From positions 1 through 64,000 of the forward strand of contig JAGEMR010000011.1 of the NCBI GenBank assembly GCA_021030915.1: 64,000 nt of DNA, given 5' to 3'. The notes beneath the pieces are model-generated. The model had not been told where the DNA came from, made no database searches, and saw only the letters and a program-made list of their open reading frames with translations. The stretch comes from Astrothelium macrocarpum (lineage: Eukaryota; Ascomycota; Dothideomycetes; Trypetheliales; Trypetheliaceae). Made by a program: the position numbers and the translations under genes. Below, in pieces: positions 44,469 to 58,000 of this stretch. Position 1 is the first letter of the stretch, and every line of letters starts with the position of its first letter.

Positions 44469-47400
44469 ATGGCCGACGCGAATACCCTCTCCTTCGAGCC
44501 GCTGCCGCCCCTCGACCTGGCCTTTGAGGACGTTGCTGCTGAAACAAATCAACCGCCGCCTCAGGAACCGCGAAGGGTGGCCAATGTGGTGCGCCAGCGG
44601 AGGAGGAAGAACTTTGGATCCTTGCGACACGCCAAAGACAGCACCGAAGAGCTGAGGCGTAACATGGGAGTGAATAGCGGAAATTCAATCGAAGCTGGCC
44701 AGATCATTACTGCCGAAGAGCCAAGCGGTCGGGACAGAAGCGCAACCCAATACACCGTCGGGAACATAGCTTCCGGGAGAATATACCTTCGGTATGATGC
44801 TCTTTGAAAACACACCCTTGTGTTTCGCTGCACAGTGACAGGAAACGCGTTTTGCTGACAAGCTCATCATGTAGACCGGTTGAGCGTAACGAGCGTCCGG
44901 ACCGAACTCCTCTAGCTCCACCTTTTGCCCCTCCTGCCGACTCCAACCTGATCGCCATGGCACAGGACTCGCAGGGCGACAAAACACCTCGCGACAGGTC
45001 TCGCGAAAGCCTGTTTACTGGGACAGCAATCTCAAGAACACCGCCATCTCAACCTCACGACATTCCAGCATATCGAGATGACTCGGAATTGCCCACTAAC
45101 ATCCCCCGCAGAAAGCCATCTCAACGAGCTCACTCATTCTCGACCGTGGACGATCACGCTCAAGTCCAGACAGACAATGGCACTTTCCGAATTGTGATTG
45201 AACGTCCCTCTATGACTCGTCCCAAGACCATGGATATGAACAAGCTTCCTCTCTTGGATGTGCAAATCCCTCATTATAAGCTGGGTACGCCTCGATTCAG
45301 TGTGAGGGGCACTGCTACCTTGCGTAGCTCTGCTTTTACGCGAAACTCCGACATTGATGCCCTGCGATCCTCTGTCATGTCCAGAAGGGACGATATGCTA
45401 TTCCCAGGCGTTGCGCACATCTCCGTCACTTCGGGACAAAACTCCATCATCTCACCCAGGCCCTTCTTTGCCCGACAGAGTACTGCCCGCAACTCTGCTT
45501 CAACTATCCAGGTATCAGCTCCACGGAGGGGATGTCCCCCAATCACTCCGGCCATATATGAAGCCCTTACGGAAAATCCCAACGACCCTGCTTTCGTTCG
45601 ATTTAATGCGACAACCGGCCAAATGACTGCGGCTACACCTGCTCGACTGGTTGCACATATTACTTCTCCAAGCTTTTTGGACTATGAACTTCTTTCCGAT
45701 TTTTTCCTCACATTCCGATCATATCTGTCACCGTCAGATTTAGTATCCTATCTTGTCGCTCGGCTGGAATGGGCTGTTCATCGCTTGGACAACTTTGGTC
45801 GTATCGTACGTGTGCGCACATTCGTCGCCTTGCGACATTGGATTCTCAATTACTTTGTCGATGATTTTGTCCCCAATCGACAGCTTCGAATCATGGTTTG
45901 CCAACTGGTGAATAAACTGTACAGTGATGTCAAAGCGCGAGAAGGTCCTGGAGGTGGTGACCTCAAGATCATTGGAGAATTGAAGAAATGTTGGCGAAGA
46001 ACTTGCGCGGCATATTGGGAAATGCCAGACGCCGATGTTCAACCGTCTCTCGATGACGAGATCTTACCTGGCGGTGAATCGGGCAACAGGGACTCTAGCT
46101 ACTCTCAACAATCTCTTATGCCGGCAATCAACTTGGCTAATCCAGAGTTACAAAAGGTCCTTCGAGGCCCAGCTGACGACTTTCATGACTTGTTGGCCAG
46201 CAAATCTGTTGAAGCGATCCATACTCTTGATCGAGTGGGGATGGATAATGCTGGTCCAGTCTCACTTACTACCCGACATGAATCTTACGATGCAGAGGCT
46301 CCCACTTCACCTTTCAGCGACCACAGTCTCCAAGCCAAGTCATGCTCAATCCCAATGCATGCGATGCCTCGGAATGGCCACCCTCAAAGTCCAGATGTGC
46401 CTTTATTTCCTCGTCCAGTGCAGGTAACGCCTACTCCAGCCATCACTGCGACGGCACCGGCCCCTCAAACTACAGCCGTTGCTCAACAGAACAAGTCAAG
46501 CAGTGGTCACAAGCGTAGTGGAAGTTTCAATGATGCCCTCAGGGACGAGAGGGCGGGTTTATCCCGGCAAAAAACAACCGAACCGAGAGACTTGGAACGA
46601 GAAGCAGACATGATGGCTGCCTACCCTTTTCCTGCTGGACTTATTCGTGGTATCGTTCTGCAGCCGGTTAACCCATACATTGACGAAGCCATGCCTCCGA
46701 GTCCCTCTGTAGAGAAGCTGGAGCTTATTGAGCTTGATTCTGCTGATGTCGTCGGTTTTCTATCGAATTCTGGTCGAGTCACTATTGCGACAAATCCTGG
46801 TGTCAGGAAACTATTGGGAAGCGTTCGTCGAGCTTTGAGCACGAGACATGGACAGTCACCGACGAGAAGTGACAAGTCACTCAAATCAAATGCCGCATCC
46901 TCTGACGGGCAATTGGTCCCGTCAAACGCTCTCACTGCTCCACTCAGTGAGAGGCGACCGAAGAAAAAGACACAAACACGGATTGATCTCTTGTCAGCTG
47001 GTGTCTGCGAAAGCTTTAGACGAGCTATGATTGAAGAGTTTGAGGCAGAGGGTCAGCTGAATGACGCTGACAGTCCACAGTCGGCACCAAGCAGCATCGG
47101 CCCTCCCAGACTACCAGAACTCGCTGACTTGGTCAAACCAGAGATTCAAAGACTCGACAGTAACGTTACGGTAGGAAGTCGATCTATTGTAATCGTTGAC
47201 GATACGCAACCACCTCCAATCCCAGCAAAATCTCCTTTCCGACACAGTACTCAGGTGGTAGACGAGGCTCCTGCGAGACATTTCGCCATTCCTGATTCCC
47301 GTGGAGGCGTCCTCTCTATGGTCACAGCTAGTCCAGATGATGAGTTTGGGGCAAACTTGGAAGACATGCGGATTGTGGATAACATTTTAAAAACTCGTCC

Positions 47401-50152
47401 ACTCTCTGGTAGTCAGGGTCCCATTTCCGGTCCAACAAGCGAGACAGTACCTGTGGTCATGCCTCTGGACCAACCAAGTCCTGTGAGGGCCGCACCTCAA
47501 CCTCTTTCGCCTGTCAGTCCTCTTGTGGATGATCGACCAAACTCCTTGCGCAGATACTCTTCGCTCCACAAGAGCTTCAAAGTCGCCGAAAGAGCCTCTC
47601 CAGCCCCTTCAAGTGTTCAAACAAAATCGTCAATGGCGTCCCCGCGTCCTGCCCGCCAACTTCGAAGGAAGCCAGGGGGAGACCTGAAAGCCGTATCCAA
47701 TGTACACGATCTTGGTCCGATCAAGAGGCCTCGATCGACTGGCTCGCTCACAAATGCTTCGCATTCCATGACCAACTCTGTCATATACAGCCCAAATGGG
47801 CGTGGGTCGGCAGGAAATGCACTTTCAAGAACGTCAAAGACTCTGCTCTCTACAAAAACATATGAAAAAGATAATGTCAAGGGCAAGGGAAAACCCGTAA
47901 GCCTTGTCGAGTCACGCTCATCCCAACCAAATATGCGCCATTCGTTTGAGAAGGAAATTGCAAAACTAGCTCAACTTGAGGATGACGAAGACGAAGGAAA
48001 CATTGATGTTGCTCTTGCGAAGTTGGAAGGCAAATATGAAAGAAAGAGTCCAGAGCCAAAGCAGCCGATGTTTACAAAGTCTGACGGACCATCAAAGGCT
48101 TCCAAAGAACCTCCTCAGCCTGTACAAGTGCCGTCGAGGGATATTTCACAACAAGGTCATGATGCTGTCAACGATGGTCTGCCAAGTCCGCTCAGTCCAA
48201 GGACCGACACGCAAGGCGCAAGCATTTATCAAATGTCGCATACAAGCAACAACACATTCAACACCCACCGACCTGGCACTGCAGGCAAGGCGTCAGTAGC
48301 AGAGACTGAAGATTCTTATTCTTCGATACCGTTACTGCAAAGAGGATTGAGCGTTCACAACAAGCAGAAGAATGTGGTTGGAGATTTTGCAGCCAGTCAA
48401 CCTGTTAATGCACCTCCGGTCCCCTTTAGTCCTACCTTGCCGACCTCACCTGCTCACCTTCATACAGATACTCCAGAGTCCTCAATTGAGCATGTGGAGG
48501 AGACGGATAGCATGCGTCGGATTCCAAGAGGAGCGACAATGCCATTGCCAAGATCAAGCAGTCCTCGGGCATCATTTTTGTTGGACTCTGATGAGGAGTT
48601 GAGTGATCTCTCGTCTGATTTGTCTACCGAGATCGGAGATGATTTTGAAGATCGAGGCGTTCACAGCTTCTATTATCACGAATCCTCTGATGCTGATGAT
48701 CGAATGGCACAAGCGTCTCATCCGCAACACTTTCCACCAACACCACCATTGACCGCTGGCCTAATGGTCGACGAGAACGGCACACCGTTAGCAATGGCTG
48801 GTCGTTCAGGGCAGATGCAAATAAGACCACCATCGCCCGATCCAACACCGGTTTCGCACTATAACCCAACTTCTCCTGTAGAAGAAACAGTGACCCATCA
48901 CAAAGATCTGACCAGTCTTCTTGGTGTACCTCAACCGTCAGCTGAACTGCAAGATCTCCATGCCAAACAACAATCAAATCCTTCCCAACGAACCTTGACA
49001 CCACAAGCTTCTCAACCTCATCTACCCGTGCCAACCCCAACATCTACTCAATCACCGCACGTACCCTTTGTCCTGTCATACGCATCAGACATCCTGGCAC
49101 AACAATTCACAATCATCGAACGAGACGCTCTCGACGAACTTGACTGGAAAGAGCTCGTAAACCTGAACTTCTCCAATTCCGACTCCGCTTCCACATCACC
49201 CAACGAAACCCCCCGTGACTGGGTCAACTACCTCCGCACCCAAGACCCCCGCGGTCTCGCCCTCATCACCGCCCGTTTCAACATTGTCGTCAAATGGGCC
49301 ATTTCCGAAATCCTCCTCATCCCCGCCGACCCCCCATACAATAACAACAACCCCCCGCCATCCTCCTCCCACCAAACCCACCACCCCCACCAAACTTCCC
49401 AACACAACTACAACCTCCGCGTCGCCACCATCCGCAAATACATCCACATCGCCCTCGCCTGCCGCCGCCTGCGCAACTTCGCCACCATGGCGCAACTCGT
49501 CATCGCCCTCACATCGGGCGACATCGCACGGCTCGCACGCACGTGGGCGGGCGTTCCCGCGGCCGAGAAGGCGGCGCTCGCGGACCTCGAGCGGCTCGTG
49601 TCGCCCGTCGCCAACTTCGGCCGGCTGCGCCGCGAGATGGAGGGCGCGCCCAACAACGCGACCGTCGTGCCGCCGGGCTCGTCGTCCAGCAGCGTCGGGA
49701 GCAGCAGCGGTGGTGGTGCAGGCGCTCGGGGTGGGGCGCCGCCGGCGGAGGAAGAGCTCGGTACCATCCCCTTCGTCGGCGTGTACACGCACGACCTCAT
49801 CTACAACGCGCAGAAGCCGCCGTACCTCCCCGCGTCGACGCGCATCGATGGAACGAGTCGGGGGGGCGCGGCGCATGGGAGGGAGGGCTGTGGTGGGGAG
49901 GGCTTGGTGAATTTTGAGAGACACCATCGCGCGGCGGGGATTGTGAAGAATTTGTTGCGGCTGTTGGAGAGCTCGGGTCGGTATGTGGTGGAGATGGAGA
50001 GGGTGGGTACGTCGGATGGGGGGAGAGCGAAGGAAAGGGGACAGGGGAGAGGGGTGTTGAGAGTGTACCCGGAGGCGTTGGCGAGGTGTTTGTGGATGGG
50101 CGCGTTGAGTGATCGGGAGATTGGGCAGTTGTCGAGGGGGATTGAGACGTGA
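44469..50152 (+). CDS. LTE1: LTE1-type Ras guanine-nucleotide exchange factor
   Basis: Two exons (44469-44791, 44875-50152) over an 83-nt intron encode 1,866 residues. Exon 1 supplies MADANTLSFEPLPPLDLAF and, after the junction, GRIYLRPVERNERPDRTPL. A RasGEF_N domain lies at about residues 345-470 (ARLVAHITSPSFLDYELLSD, FFLTFRSYLSPSDLVSYLVA, RTFVALRHWILNYFVDDF). A long disordered Ser/Pro-rich centre follows, then the catalytic RasGEF domain at about 1503-1866 (SYASDILAQQFTIIERDALD, LDWKELVNLNF, ITARFNIVVKWAISEILLI, RKYIHIALACRRLRNFATMA). In budding yeast Lte1 promotes mitotic exit through the MEN pathway at the bud cortex; the role in hyphae is inferred. The catalytic domain holds two low-complexity insertions (Asn/Pro/His-rich near 49335-49410; Ser/Gly-rich near 49675-49740). 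The large size fits fungal LTE1 orthologues. Confidence 0.9.
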
Positions 50153-50603
50153 GTGTGGATTTGATGCCTTTTTTTTTTCTTGCCTTATCTTTTCGTGTCT
50201 CTTTTTTTAATTTACGATGTTTGGTGTGGTCTTTCCTTTGGATTGATGTTTGTGGATCATGGATTACGTGATGGCTCAGCGGTGGAGTCTGGGTCGATAT
50301 GAGCACAATTTTCTGGAGGATTAATCTGTCACGGCCTATCATGACGACTTTTTACTTTTGCATGAAGGGTACACATGTTTTTGTGGGATACCATTCAACC
50401 AGCTTTTATGGCATTTGACAGATGATGGATGAACAGCACTTGATTCTTTTGCTCTCTAGATTTTTATAATGAAAGAGCCTTTTGGCTTTGTCGGATTTAT
50501 GACATTGATCACATGGTACGATAAACATTTTAACTTGGCGAAACAAAAAAAACACTTTTGGCAGGATGAGACTCGTCTTTTCTCGAGACTGGCTCAATGC
50601 ACC
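50153..50603. other. 3' flank of LTE1-like gene
   Basis: Starts with a T-rich stretch; no gene recognised. Confidence 0.45.
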
Positions 50604-50812
50604 CAGGGTTGTAATAAAAATGTCACTTGCGACCGCGAGAGATACATTCAGCGTGTGCCCCGTTGGGAGGCCCTCGATAACAATAAGAAAATCTTTGGAA
50701 TCATTTCTAACGGATTCTAATAGTTTTACAATCAGTATTCGTTCCTCCTGGCGAGACCCACAGTGATTGTATCTTTCGCGGTCGTGAGTGACATTTCTTA
50801 TTGCAACCACTA
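50604..50812. mobile_element. MITE-like element (family 1 copy)
   Basis: About 209 bp. The left end (CAGGGTTGTAATAAAAATGT then CACTTGCGACCGCGAGAGAT) and the reverse complement of the right end (AGTGGTTGCAATAAGAAATG then TCACTCACGACCGCGAAAGA) form a terminal inverted repeat of roughly 50 bp with a few mismatches. The same ends occur in the copies at 35146 and 42682. No coding capacity. Confidence 0.82.
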
Positions 50813-51305
50813 GTAAAAGCAAGCGCCGAGTCCCTCGTCCAATGGAATCAAATTGGCTTTTGGTTGGTCGCGAAGAACAAGGTCAGCAGACCTAGGTGGG
50901 ATTGGGGGCATCGGGGGAGTTGCAATCGACGTGGAAGCGTTGGTAACAGGACAGGGGAGGGGAAGAGGCCGGAGCGGGAGGGTTTAGGAGTGAAGCAGCG
51001 TCAAAACAAGAATCGTCCGGATGCGAAAGCGAATGGGCAGCTTAGCGAGCGCCGGGGAAAGCGTTCAGAGCGCACACTACCCAGTCAGGCATGGTGGCAT
51101 CCGCATGATCTGTGATGGGAGCTTCGTGGGTGGCCCGCGCTTTACTACATAAACAACTATGCCCCGCTGCGCGCGCACTCCTGCCCTCGCCCTCCATCGC
51201 ACTTTTGTTCAACGTCTTCCCTTTGCCTCCCATTATCCATATCGCTGCTCGGTCTCCCCAGATCTCTGACTTCTTGCGCATCTCCTCGAACAACAATCAT
51301 TCGCA
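50813..51305. other. Promoter region of histone H1
   Basis: GC-rich upstream sequence with pyrimidine tracts just before the start codon; no gene recognised. Confidence 0.5.
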
Positions 51306-52660
51306 ATGGCCCCAAAGAAAGCTGCTGCTGCGCCCAAGAAGGCGGCGCCTGCCTCGGGACCCGCTCATGCCTCTTACCAAGGTACGTTGGACCATGTCAA
51401 ACCCGCCACGCTTGTCGCGTCGAGAGCGCGTGGTGTTCATCGTGGTCGCCGTGCCTTACTGACTGTTTCCGTACAGATATGATCAAGGACGCCATCTTGA
51501 ACGTGAGTTAATCTGTCTTTGCGCGAGGCGACCGGTCGCACGAGACCCGGCCACGTCGTTGTCTTCCAACACGTTATCGCTCCACCACGCGACCACCCAC
51601 GCATGCTACATGGCGAAAACACGCTGACACGCTTCACATCTCTATAGTTGAAGGATCGTACTGGTTCCAGGTAAATATTTTTCACTTGTGGTGGGCTGTT
51701 GAGCTCGACGCGTCGGGCGCTTCCCCGCTTTGTCGTAAGGATGTGAGGCAGACGCTGATCCGGGTTTCGTTTCATACAGCCGTCAAGCTATCAAGAAGTA
51801 TATTCAGGCAAACAATGATCTACCCAAGAGCATCAGCGACGCTGCTTTCAACTCTCATATCAGTCGCGCGCTGCAAACTGGAGAGGATGACGGCACTTTC
51901 ACTCGTCCCAAGGGTAAGTTGGGTCTTGTTTACTTGAACTTTATATCAAGCACCAACTATGATTTTCTCTATTATTCCCTGATAATCTCTTTCTATCAAT
52001 GTTATTCGAAGGTTTGCTGATTGATTCGTCAAGGTCCTTCTGGTCCGGTGAAGCTCGCCAAGAAGGGAGAGACGACCAAGACGGAGGAGAAGCCTGCCAA
52101 GAAGGAGGCCAAGCCAGCTGCTGCAAAGAAGGAAGTTAAGCCAAAGGCTGCCACTGCCACCAAGGTACGTTTCCAATTTCAGTCCATTTTTCCTACTACC
52201 ATATTCATTTCGTTTTTCTTTATTAGGCCAAGTCCACGGCTTCTAAACCTGCCGCTGCGAAGAAGGCCGCACCCAAGAAGGTTGCTTCTCGAGGTGCACC
52301 AAAGAAAGCTTCCACCAAGGCCAACACTGCCAAGCCGCGGAAGCAAAAGGCTCCAACTGCCGTAAGTCACCTCTGCGACTTATTTTCTTATTCTCAATTG
52401 GGACTATACCCGTGAGACCTTTTCAATAAGCTCCAGTTGACACGCTCCAGGCACCTGCGATCGTAGATGAGAAGCCCGTTGTTCTTGGTAAGACCAAGTC
52501 CGGTCGCGTCACCAAATCCCGCAACCCCGCTGCTGCTACTCCGGCCGCCAAGTCTGCTGCCAAGAAGGCGTCCGGCGCTGCAGCGAAGAAGGCGACTCCC
52601 AAGAAGAGCACGACTCCAAAGAAGAAAGAGGAGAAGAAGGAAGAGAGTGCAGCGGCTTAG
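51306..52660 (+). CDS. Linker histone H1
   Basis: Seven exons (51306-51381, 51477-51502, 51648-51670, 51780-51913, 52034-52164, 52227-52361, 52451-52660) keep phase throughout and give 244 residues. After a short MAPKKAAAAPKKAAPAS start, the winged-helix H15 globular domain is assembled from exons 1-5: HASYQDMIKDAILNLKDRTG, SSRQAIKKYIQANNDLPKSI, SDAAFNSHISRALQTGEDDG, TFTRPKGPSG. The rest is the usual Lys/Ala/Pro-rich tail (KKAAPKKVASRG, KKATPKKSTTPKKKEEK). H1 binds linker DNA at the nucleosome and compacts chromatin. Six introns in a gene this short is high but known for fungal H1 genes. Confidence 0.94.
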
Positions 52661-53070
52661 ACGACCTCACCTGCTCCTTTCCCTCTTGGCATGTGTGTTG
52701 AGGGCAACGATTTATGGTGTGTCAAAGGGCGTTTGAGTGAAAGGTGTCGCTGGGGTTAATGAGCGATATGGGTATGAGCAAAGTGGAATGGAATGTCACC
52801 ACCTTTTTCTTTGGCATGATCTTGTCCAAAGATTGGGGATAGAGTCTTTGGTTGTTCTCGGTACTGTTTGCTCTCATGAAGTCTATTTCTTATCTCTTTT
52901 CTGTCTTTTGAACGTCCACACTTGTCAATGGGAGATTAAGATGGCTCATTGGCTGATGTATGTACAAACCTCATTTGATGGTCTGGCGCTGTGGCGTCTC
53001 GTGGAATAATACAACGTTTATAAAATACTTTCCGTCGATGCCCATCTACGTGACTAAATTGGGTTGCCGC
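52661..53070. other. 3' flank of histone H1
   Basis: No gene recognised. Confidence 0.45.
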
Positions 53071-53284
53071 CTAGTGGGTGCAATTGGAAATGTCATTTTT
53101 AAGGTAACATCTGCCTACAGATCAATAGTATCTTTTGTTGCTCACAAGAAGCCCGATTCGCAAAAACAAAGGAAGGAAAAAAAAGGAAACCCTTTTTCAT
53201 TTTACTCAAGTGTTGCAAAATGAGGGGAGGGGCATCAGGTGGGCAGTTACTTCAAAAGTAACATTTCTAAATGCACCCACCAGT
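53071..53284. mobile_element. MITE-like element (family 2, related ends)
   Basis: About 214 bp. The left end (CTAGTGGGTGCAATTGGAAA then TGTCATTTTTAAGGTAAC) pairs with the reverse complement of the right end (CTGGTGGGTGCATTTAGAAA then TGTTACTTTTGAAGTAAC), a terminal inverted repeat of roughly 45 bp. The terminal pattern GTGGNTGCAAT..GAAATGTCA resembles family 1, and the length is the same. Non-coding. Confidence 0.75.
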
Positions 53285-55017
53285 GGTGCTTACCGACTAA
53301 TTGGGATGGATGGATGGACTGGTTCCGTCAACCATTTGTCTACGAAAATATCTGGCATTTGGCTCTACCGTAAGTGTTTGACGGCTTGCAGTTTAGTGGC
53401 TGATAAGAGACGTGTTCTATTCTTGCTACTCCCGAATAGTGAAGCTCAACACGAACGCCATGTTGCGGCCATTCAAGCGAGACTGAATTTGACTGGTTAC
53501 AGCGACGGAAACACAAATCGGACAATATGCTCACGTGGAAGGGGTTTCCATGACAGGCAAGCAACATTTGATCCGCTTGGCGTGGCATTCCTACGATTAT
53601 GTTGCCGACTAGCCTGATCTCACCTGCAGACTAGAACCGGTATTATCGTTGTTCGATAGCCCCATGAACATGGCAGCAAGCTGAAATTGAGCATGATTGA
53701 CAGATCGATCGATAGTCTTCACAGTCATATTGAAAGGTATCGAATGCGAAATGAGACATCCTCTGAAACAGAGTGGCGAGGTGAAGCAAGTCCAGGTGAG
53801 CGGAATTTCCGGGGCGCTTGGATAGGAAGATGACAAGTACCGTTGTACACCCAAGTAGCTCGACAATCTTGGAGTCACGAATGCAACCAGGCTGCAACTT
53901 ACCAACACTCGACGTCTCGAGGAGGCGAGAGCTAAGCAAAAGAAAGGGTAGACCAGTCAATTCCACGTCATGGGCACAACGAAGCATCGATTGCGCCCCC
54001 TAAGCAATGCTGCCAATCAAATGCGGACTGGCGCCGGACGCTAGCCCCAATGGTTCGGTCGGATCCAGCTGTTCATCCTCTCATGCCCAGCGAACGGAGG
54101 GTCGACGAGGCCACATGTATACAGCCGACAATGCTTCTGGCAGGAGAGCGGCACCAATCAGCCGGGGGTTGGTGGCGTTGCAGCGTGGCCCGGGTGGGAT
54201 TTTGTGTTGCAGGTCGGGCAGCGTGGGTTCGCTGGGTCGGAATGGGTCGAGTGGGAGAGAGGGTAGGAGGGAGGAGGTACTGCGGAGAAACAAGCAACGA
54301 GAGTCTCAATGGGAAGCGAAGGCTAGCCCATAAGTCCACCAAACATAGTGCCGTCGCGAATATGCTTTGCGGGCCGAGAGGGCCCTGGATGACAGTTGAG
54401 ACGCCTGTGACAGCGAATGGATGCTGGATGTAGGTACCGCTTCCCGAATCGAGAGCGTGCACGTAAGTCCCTTTATTACCTTATTACCTACGGAATGCCT
54501 CCAAGTCTCCCCGTTCCCTCTCGCAGTGTCCGTCCTGCTCGCTGCCCTCGAGCGCGCTCGCGGTGCTGCCCTCTGCTGCCCGCCGATGCTGCTGGCTGCT
54601 CTCTGACACACACACTGCACTCCTGTCTCCGGGCTGCTTAGTCATGGGGCTGGCGTGGTGTGTAGGGGGCCCGCCTCCAGCCCCGAGCAGCAGCTGGTTC
54701 ATCGTGGAACTTTCATGCCAAACTGCCGACCTTATCCAACCAAGCCGCGTCCTCTTAGGTGAGCCTTTTCTGAACCCGGTTACATGTACGACTGACGCGC
54801 TGCGTCGGCTGCCCAAGAGTGGCCTTGACCTCACGCGTCTCGTCGATCGCTTGGGCCTGTTGGCTCCGCACGACAACACTGTCATCTCCTCCCCATCCCC
54901 AAATCAGCCGCAAATGCATCGCCGTTGAATTCAAGCCCTCTCCCGCCCGTCTCACGCCCGAATGATGGCTGCGCTAATCATCCTGCTCTTCAGATGGGCT
55001 GCCCGTAACTGCACGAC
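53285..55017. other. Promoter and 5' UTR region of SWI1-like gene
   Basis: 1.73 kb without a recognised gene; several overlapping open frames on both strands are compositional. The last 500 bp before 55018 are pyrimidine-rich and likely transcribed leader. Confidence 0.5.
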
Positions 55018-58000
55018 ATGAACCCGTGGCCGCAGGAGGGCAATGGCCTCTATCCTAATGCGCCCGACCCGAATGCCAACCTCGATCCATCCATGAGCTC
55101 CATGTTCAATCCGTCCGGCTTCGACGTCAATTCCTTTCAGACCCCCCAGCGCATGCAAAATGGCAATGCTCGCGGTCCGTCTCCAGCCTTCCCGAACTCC
55201 GCCTATCAAGTCAACCCCGTCATTCCCTCGAAGCGACCCCATCCAGGAGGAGACAACATGAGCGGATCCCCCGTGCCAGGCCAGCCGAACCCGAACATTT
55301 CGCGATCGCAAACACCACAGCAAATGCCATATCAGAATTTCGGAGGCCAACAAGGAGGACAAAACTTTCAAACTCCCAATCCATACCAGCATCTTCAGCA
55401 GTCGGCCTCGAACAATGCGACTCCTTCACCGACCATGCCAAATCAACAATTTCGGCCTCCGGGAGTGCCCCAGAGAATGCCTACTGCGTCGCCTCACCAG
55501 TACAACACGTCGCAGCCGAATTTTGGAGGTCACATGTCTCCGCCGCCCACCGATCAGAACAGCCGCATGGGCACGCCTCAAAATCCTCATGGACAAAATA
55601 TGATGGGCGCAATGCCCATGGGTCAAGGCTACAATCCGATGGGCATGTCCCCGGCTGCCATGATGGGAATGCCACAACCGTCTGTGCCTTTGACAGATAA
55701 TCTCCAACAGCGACAAGCGGAAATGCAAAGGCAATATCAGATGCGACTACAGCAAATGCAACAGGGATCACATCAATTCGGCGGACAGCAGCGACAGCAG
55801 AATGGTGGACCAAATCCCATGGCTGCTGCTCAAGCTCCTCAAGGGGCTCCTGGTATGCCAGGCGCAAACAGACCTGGCTTTCCACAACCAAACGTGCCGA
55901 ATAATGATCAGCTTCTCAGAAGCATTCAAGGATTCATGCAGACTCAAGGTCAACCTTTTAATCCTCATCCTAATGTGCAGGGTAGACCTGTCAATGTCAC
56001 GAGTCTTTTTGGCACCGTCATTAAGCATGGCGGTTCGCAAAGAATTACAATGCAAAACCAGTGGCCCATTTTGGTCCAAAGTCTAGGCTTCCTACCACAG
56101 CAATTCCCGACTGCTGTTCAAGAGATTCAAAATTACTGGGCGCGCAATCTCGCTGGGTACGAAAAGTTTTATATCGCTTCGAAAAAGAAACAGGCAGCAC
56201 AGGTGCAGCAAATGGGAATGATGCCAAATGGAGTCACTCAAATGTCACCAACAAAGATGATGCAACCTGGTGTCCAAGATCAGGCACAGCAATACTTGCA
56301 GAACCAAATTCAACAGCAGCAACAACAACGCAATCAAGCTGGTCCACCGACTCCAAGAGCCGTCTCTACCGACATGAACCTTCCCAACGGCGCTGCGACA
56401 CCACAATCAGGAATGCAGCCAAATAGACAGCAAAATGTAATGCAACATCAACGAATGGGCTCTGCAGCTCCGAGCGACTCTGGTCCTTCCAATGATCAGC
56501 ATCCAGCTGTCCCTCAAACGCCTGCGAAAGTGAATAAAAAACCGGGTCTTTTGACGCCTCCTGGGGAGAAGCAAATCACCACCAGACTCAAGTACAAACC
56601 GGATAGTCCAACTTACCAGCCAAAGTCCCGGACACTGGATTGGGGAATGTACGGAGCATATGAACCAGAATACCTGACCGGTCTTGGCACCAAGCTCGCA
56701 TACGCTATGCCCAATATCCCAGCAATTGAAGAGATGGGCGTCATTGACATTCGCGCCCTTATGTTGAGTCTTCAGTGCGGTATTCATAGTGAGGTCCGAC
56801 TTGCTTTGGATCATCTTGTCATGCTATCGCACGAGCACCGTCTACCAAACGGTGGTCTCCAGCTTGACAGTTGTTCAGATCTTGTTGATGCACTCGTTGA
56901 TTGCGGCGAGCAACAGCTTGATTACCTAGCCGAAGATGCTGCAGAGGTATCAGACGCGGTTGATCTTTGCTCATATGAAGACTTGATTCGAGGATGTCTT
57001 ACAGAGAATGCCACACTTCAGGACATTCCGGAATTTGGCACTGAAGCATTTGAGTTGGACCGCGCATCGGATAGACTCATTGCGGTTTCCACAATCCTTC
57101 GAAATCTCTCATTCAACCACCAAAACCACAAATACCTCTGCTATAATCCCCTCATAAAGTTCATCTCAAACGTCGTTCGACTACTCGGGACCAGGCATAT
57201 GATTCTCCGTACCTATATCAATACTCAGGACTTTATGAAGGACATTGTCACTTTCTTCAGTAACACTGCCCAGGAAATCTCTCTCCCCTCACAAACAGAC
57301 GCTCATCACATTCTCCGCTTTCTGCTTGCTTTTGCTCCATGTCCTCCACCTGTCATCAACACAAGCCCGGCTGGCATTGCATCAGTCCGCTTCGCTCCCT
57401 ACCATCCAATCAGCCATCGATATCTACCGCACGCCGTCGACACCTTGGCCAAGCTTCTCGCCAGAGACGATCCTAATCGGGCTCACTTCAAAGCACTCTT
57501 TGCTGCCGAGGCCGCAAACCCAACACCATCCACATCAACAGACGATGAATCCGATCTCCCACTAACTCATCCCTACGACCTCCTCACCCGCACCTTTGCT
57601 CTCGCCATTGCACCCCTTCCCGAACGCGCTCGTGGCCACCTAGTCGCCCAAACTGAACTCCGCATTGCCGACGCCCGCAAACCCTACCTTACCCAAGGCA
57701 TGCTCGCCGCCGACATTCTCACATGTCTCATTCCTCCCACGCCCGCCAGCACCCTACCCACTGACACTATAATGAACGGTGGTCCCGTCGGCAGCGCCAA
57801 TAACAGCGCTCCTACAAATAACGCTTCCACCACAACAGCTCCAGCCACAACAAACACTCCCGCACCACCAACCACCATCGCCGCTACTCCCGCAGGCCTC
57901 GCTCGCGCTTGGCTCGAATCCGAAGACGGCTGGGCACCCTCCCTCCTCCGCCTCGTCTGCGTCCTCTCGACCGACCAAAGCGTGCTCCAAGCAAACGCCG

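Noticed and set aside
49196..49927. 243-codon open frame on the minus strand and a 231-codon frame on + inside the LTE1-like gene
   Set aside because: Both overlap the conserved RasGEF domain; they are open only because of strong GC and codon-position bias there.
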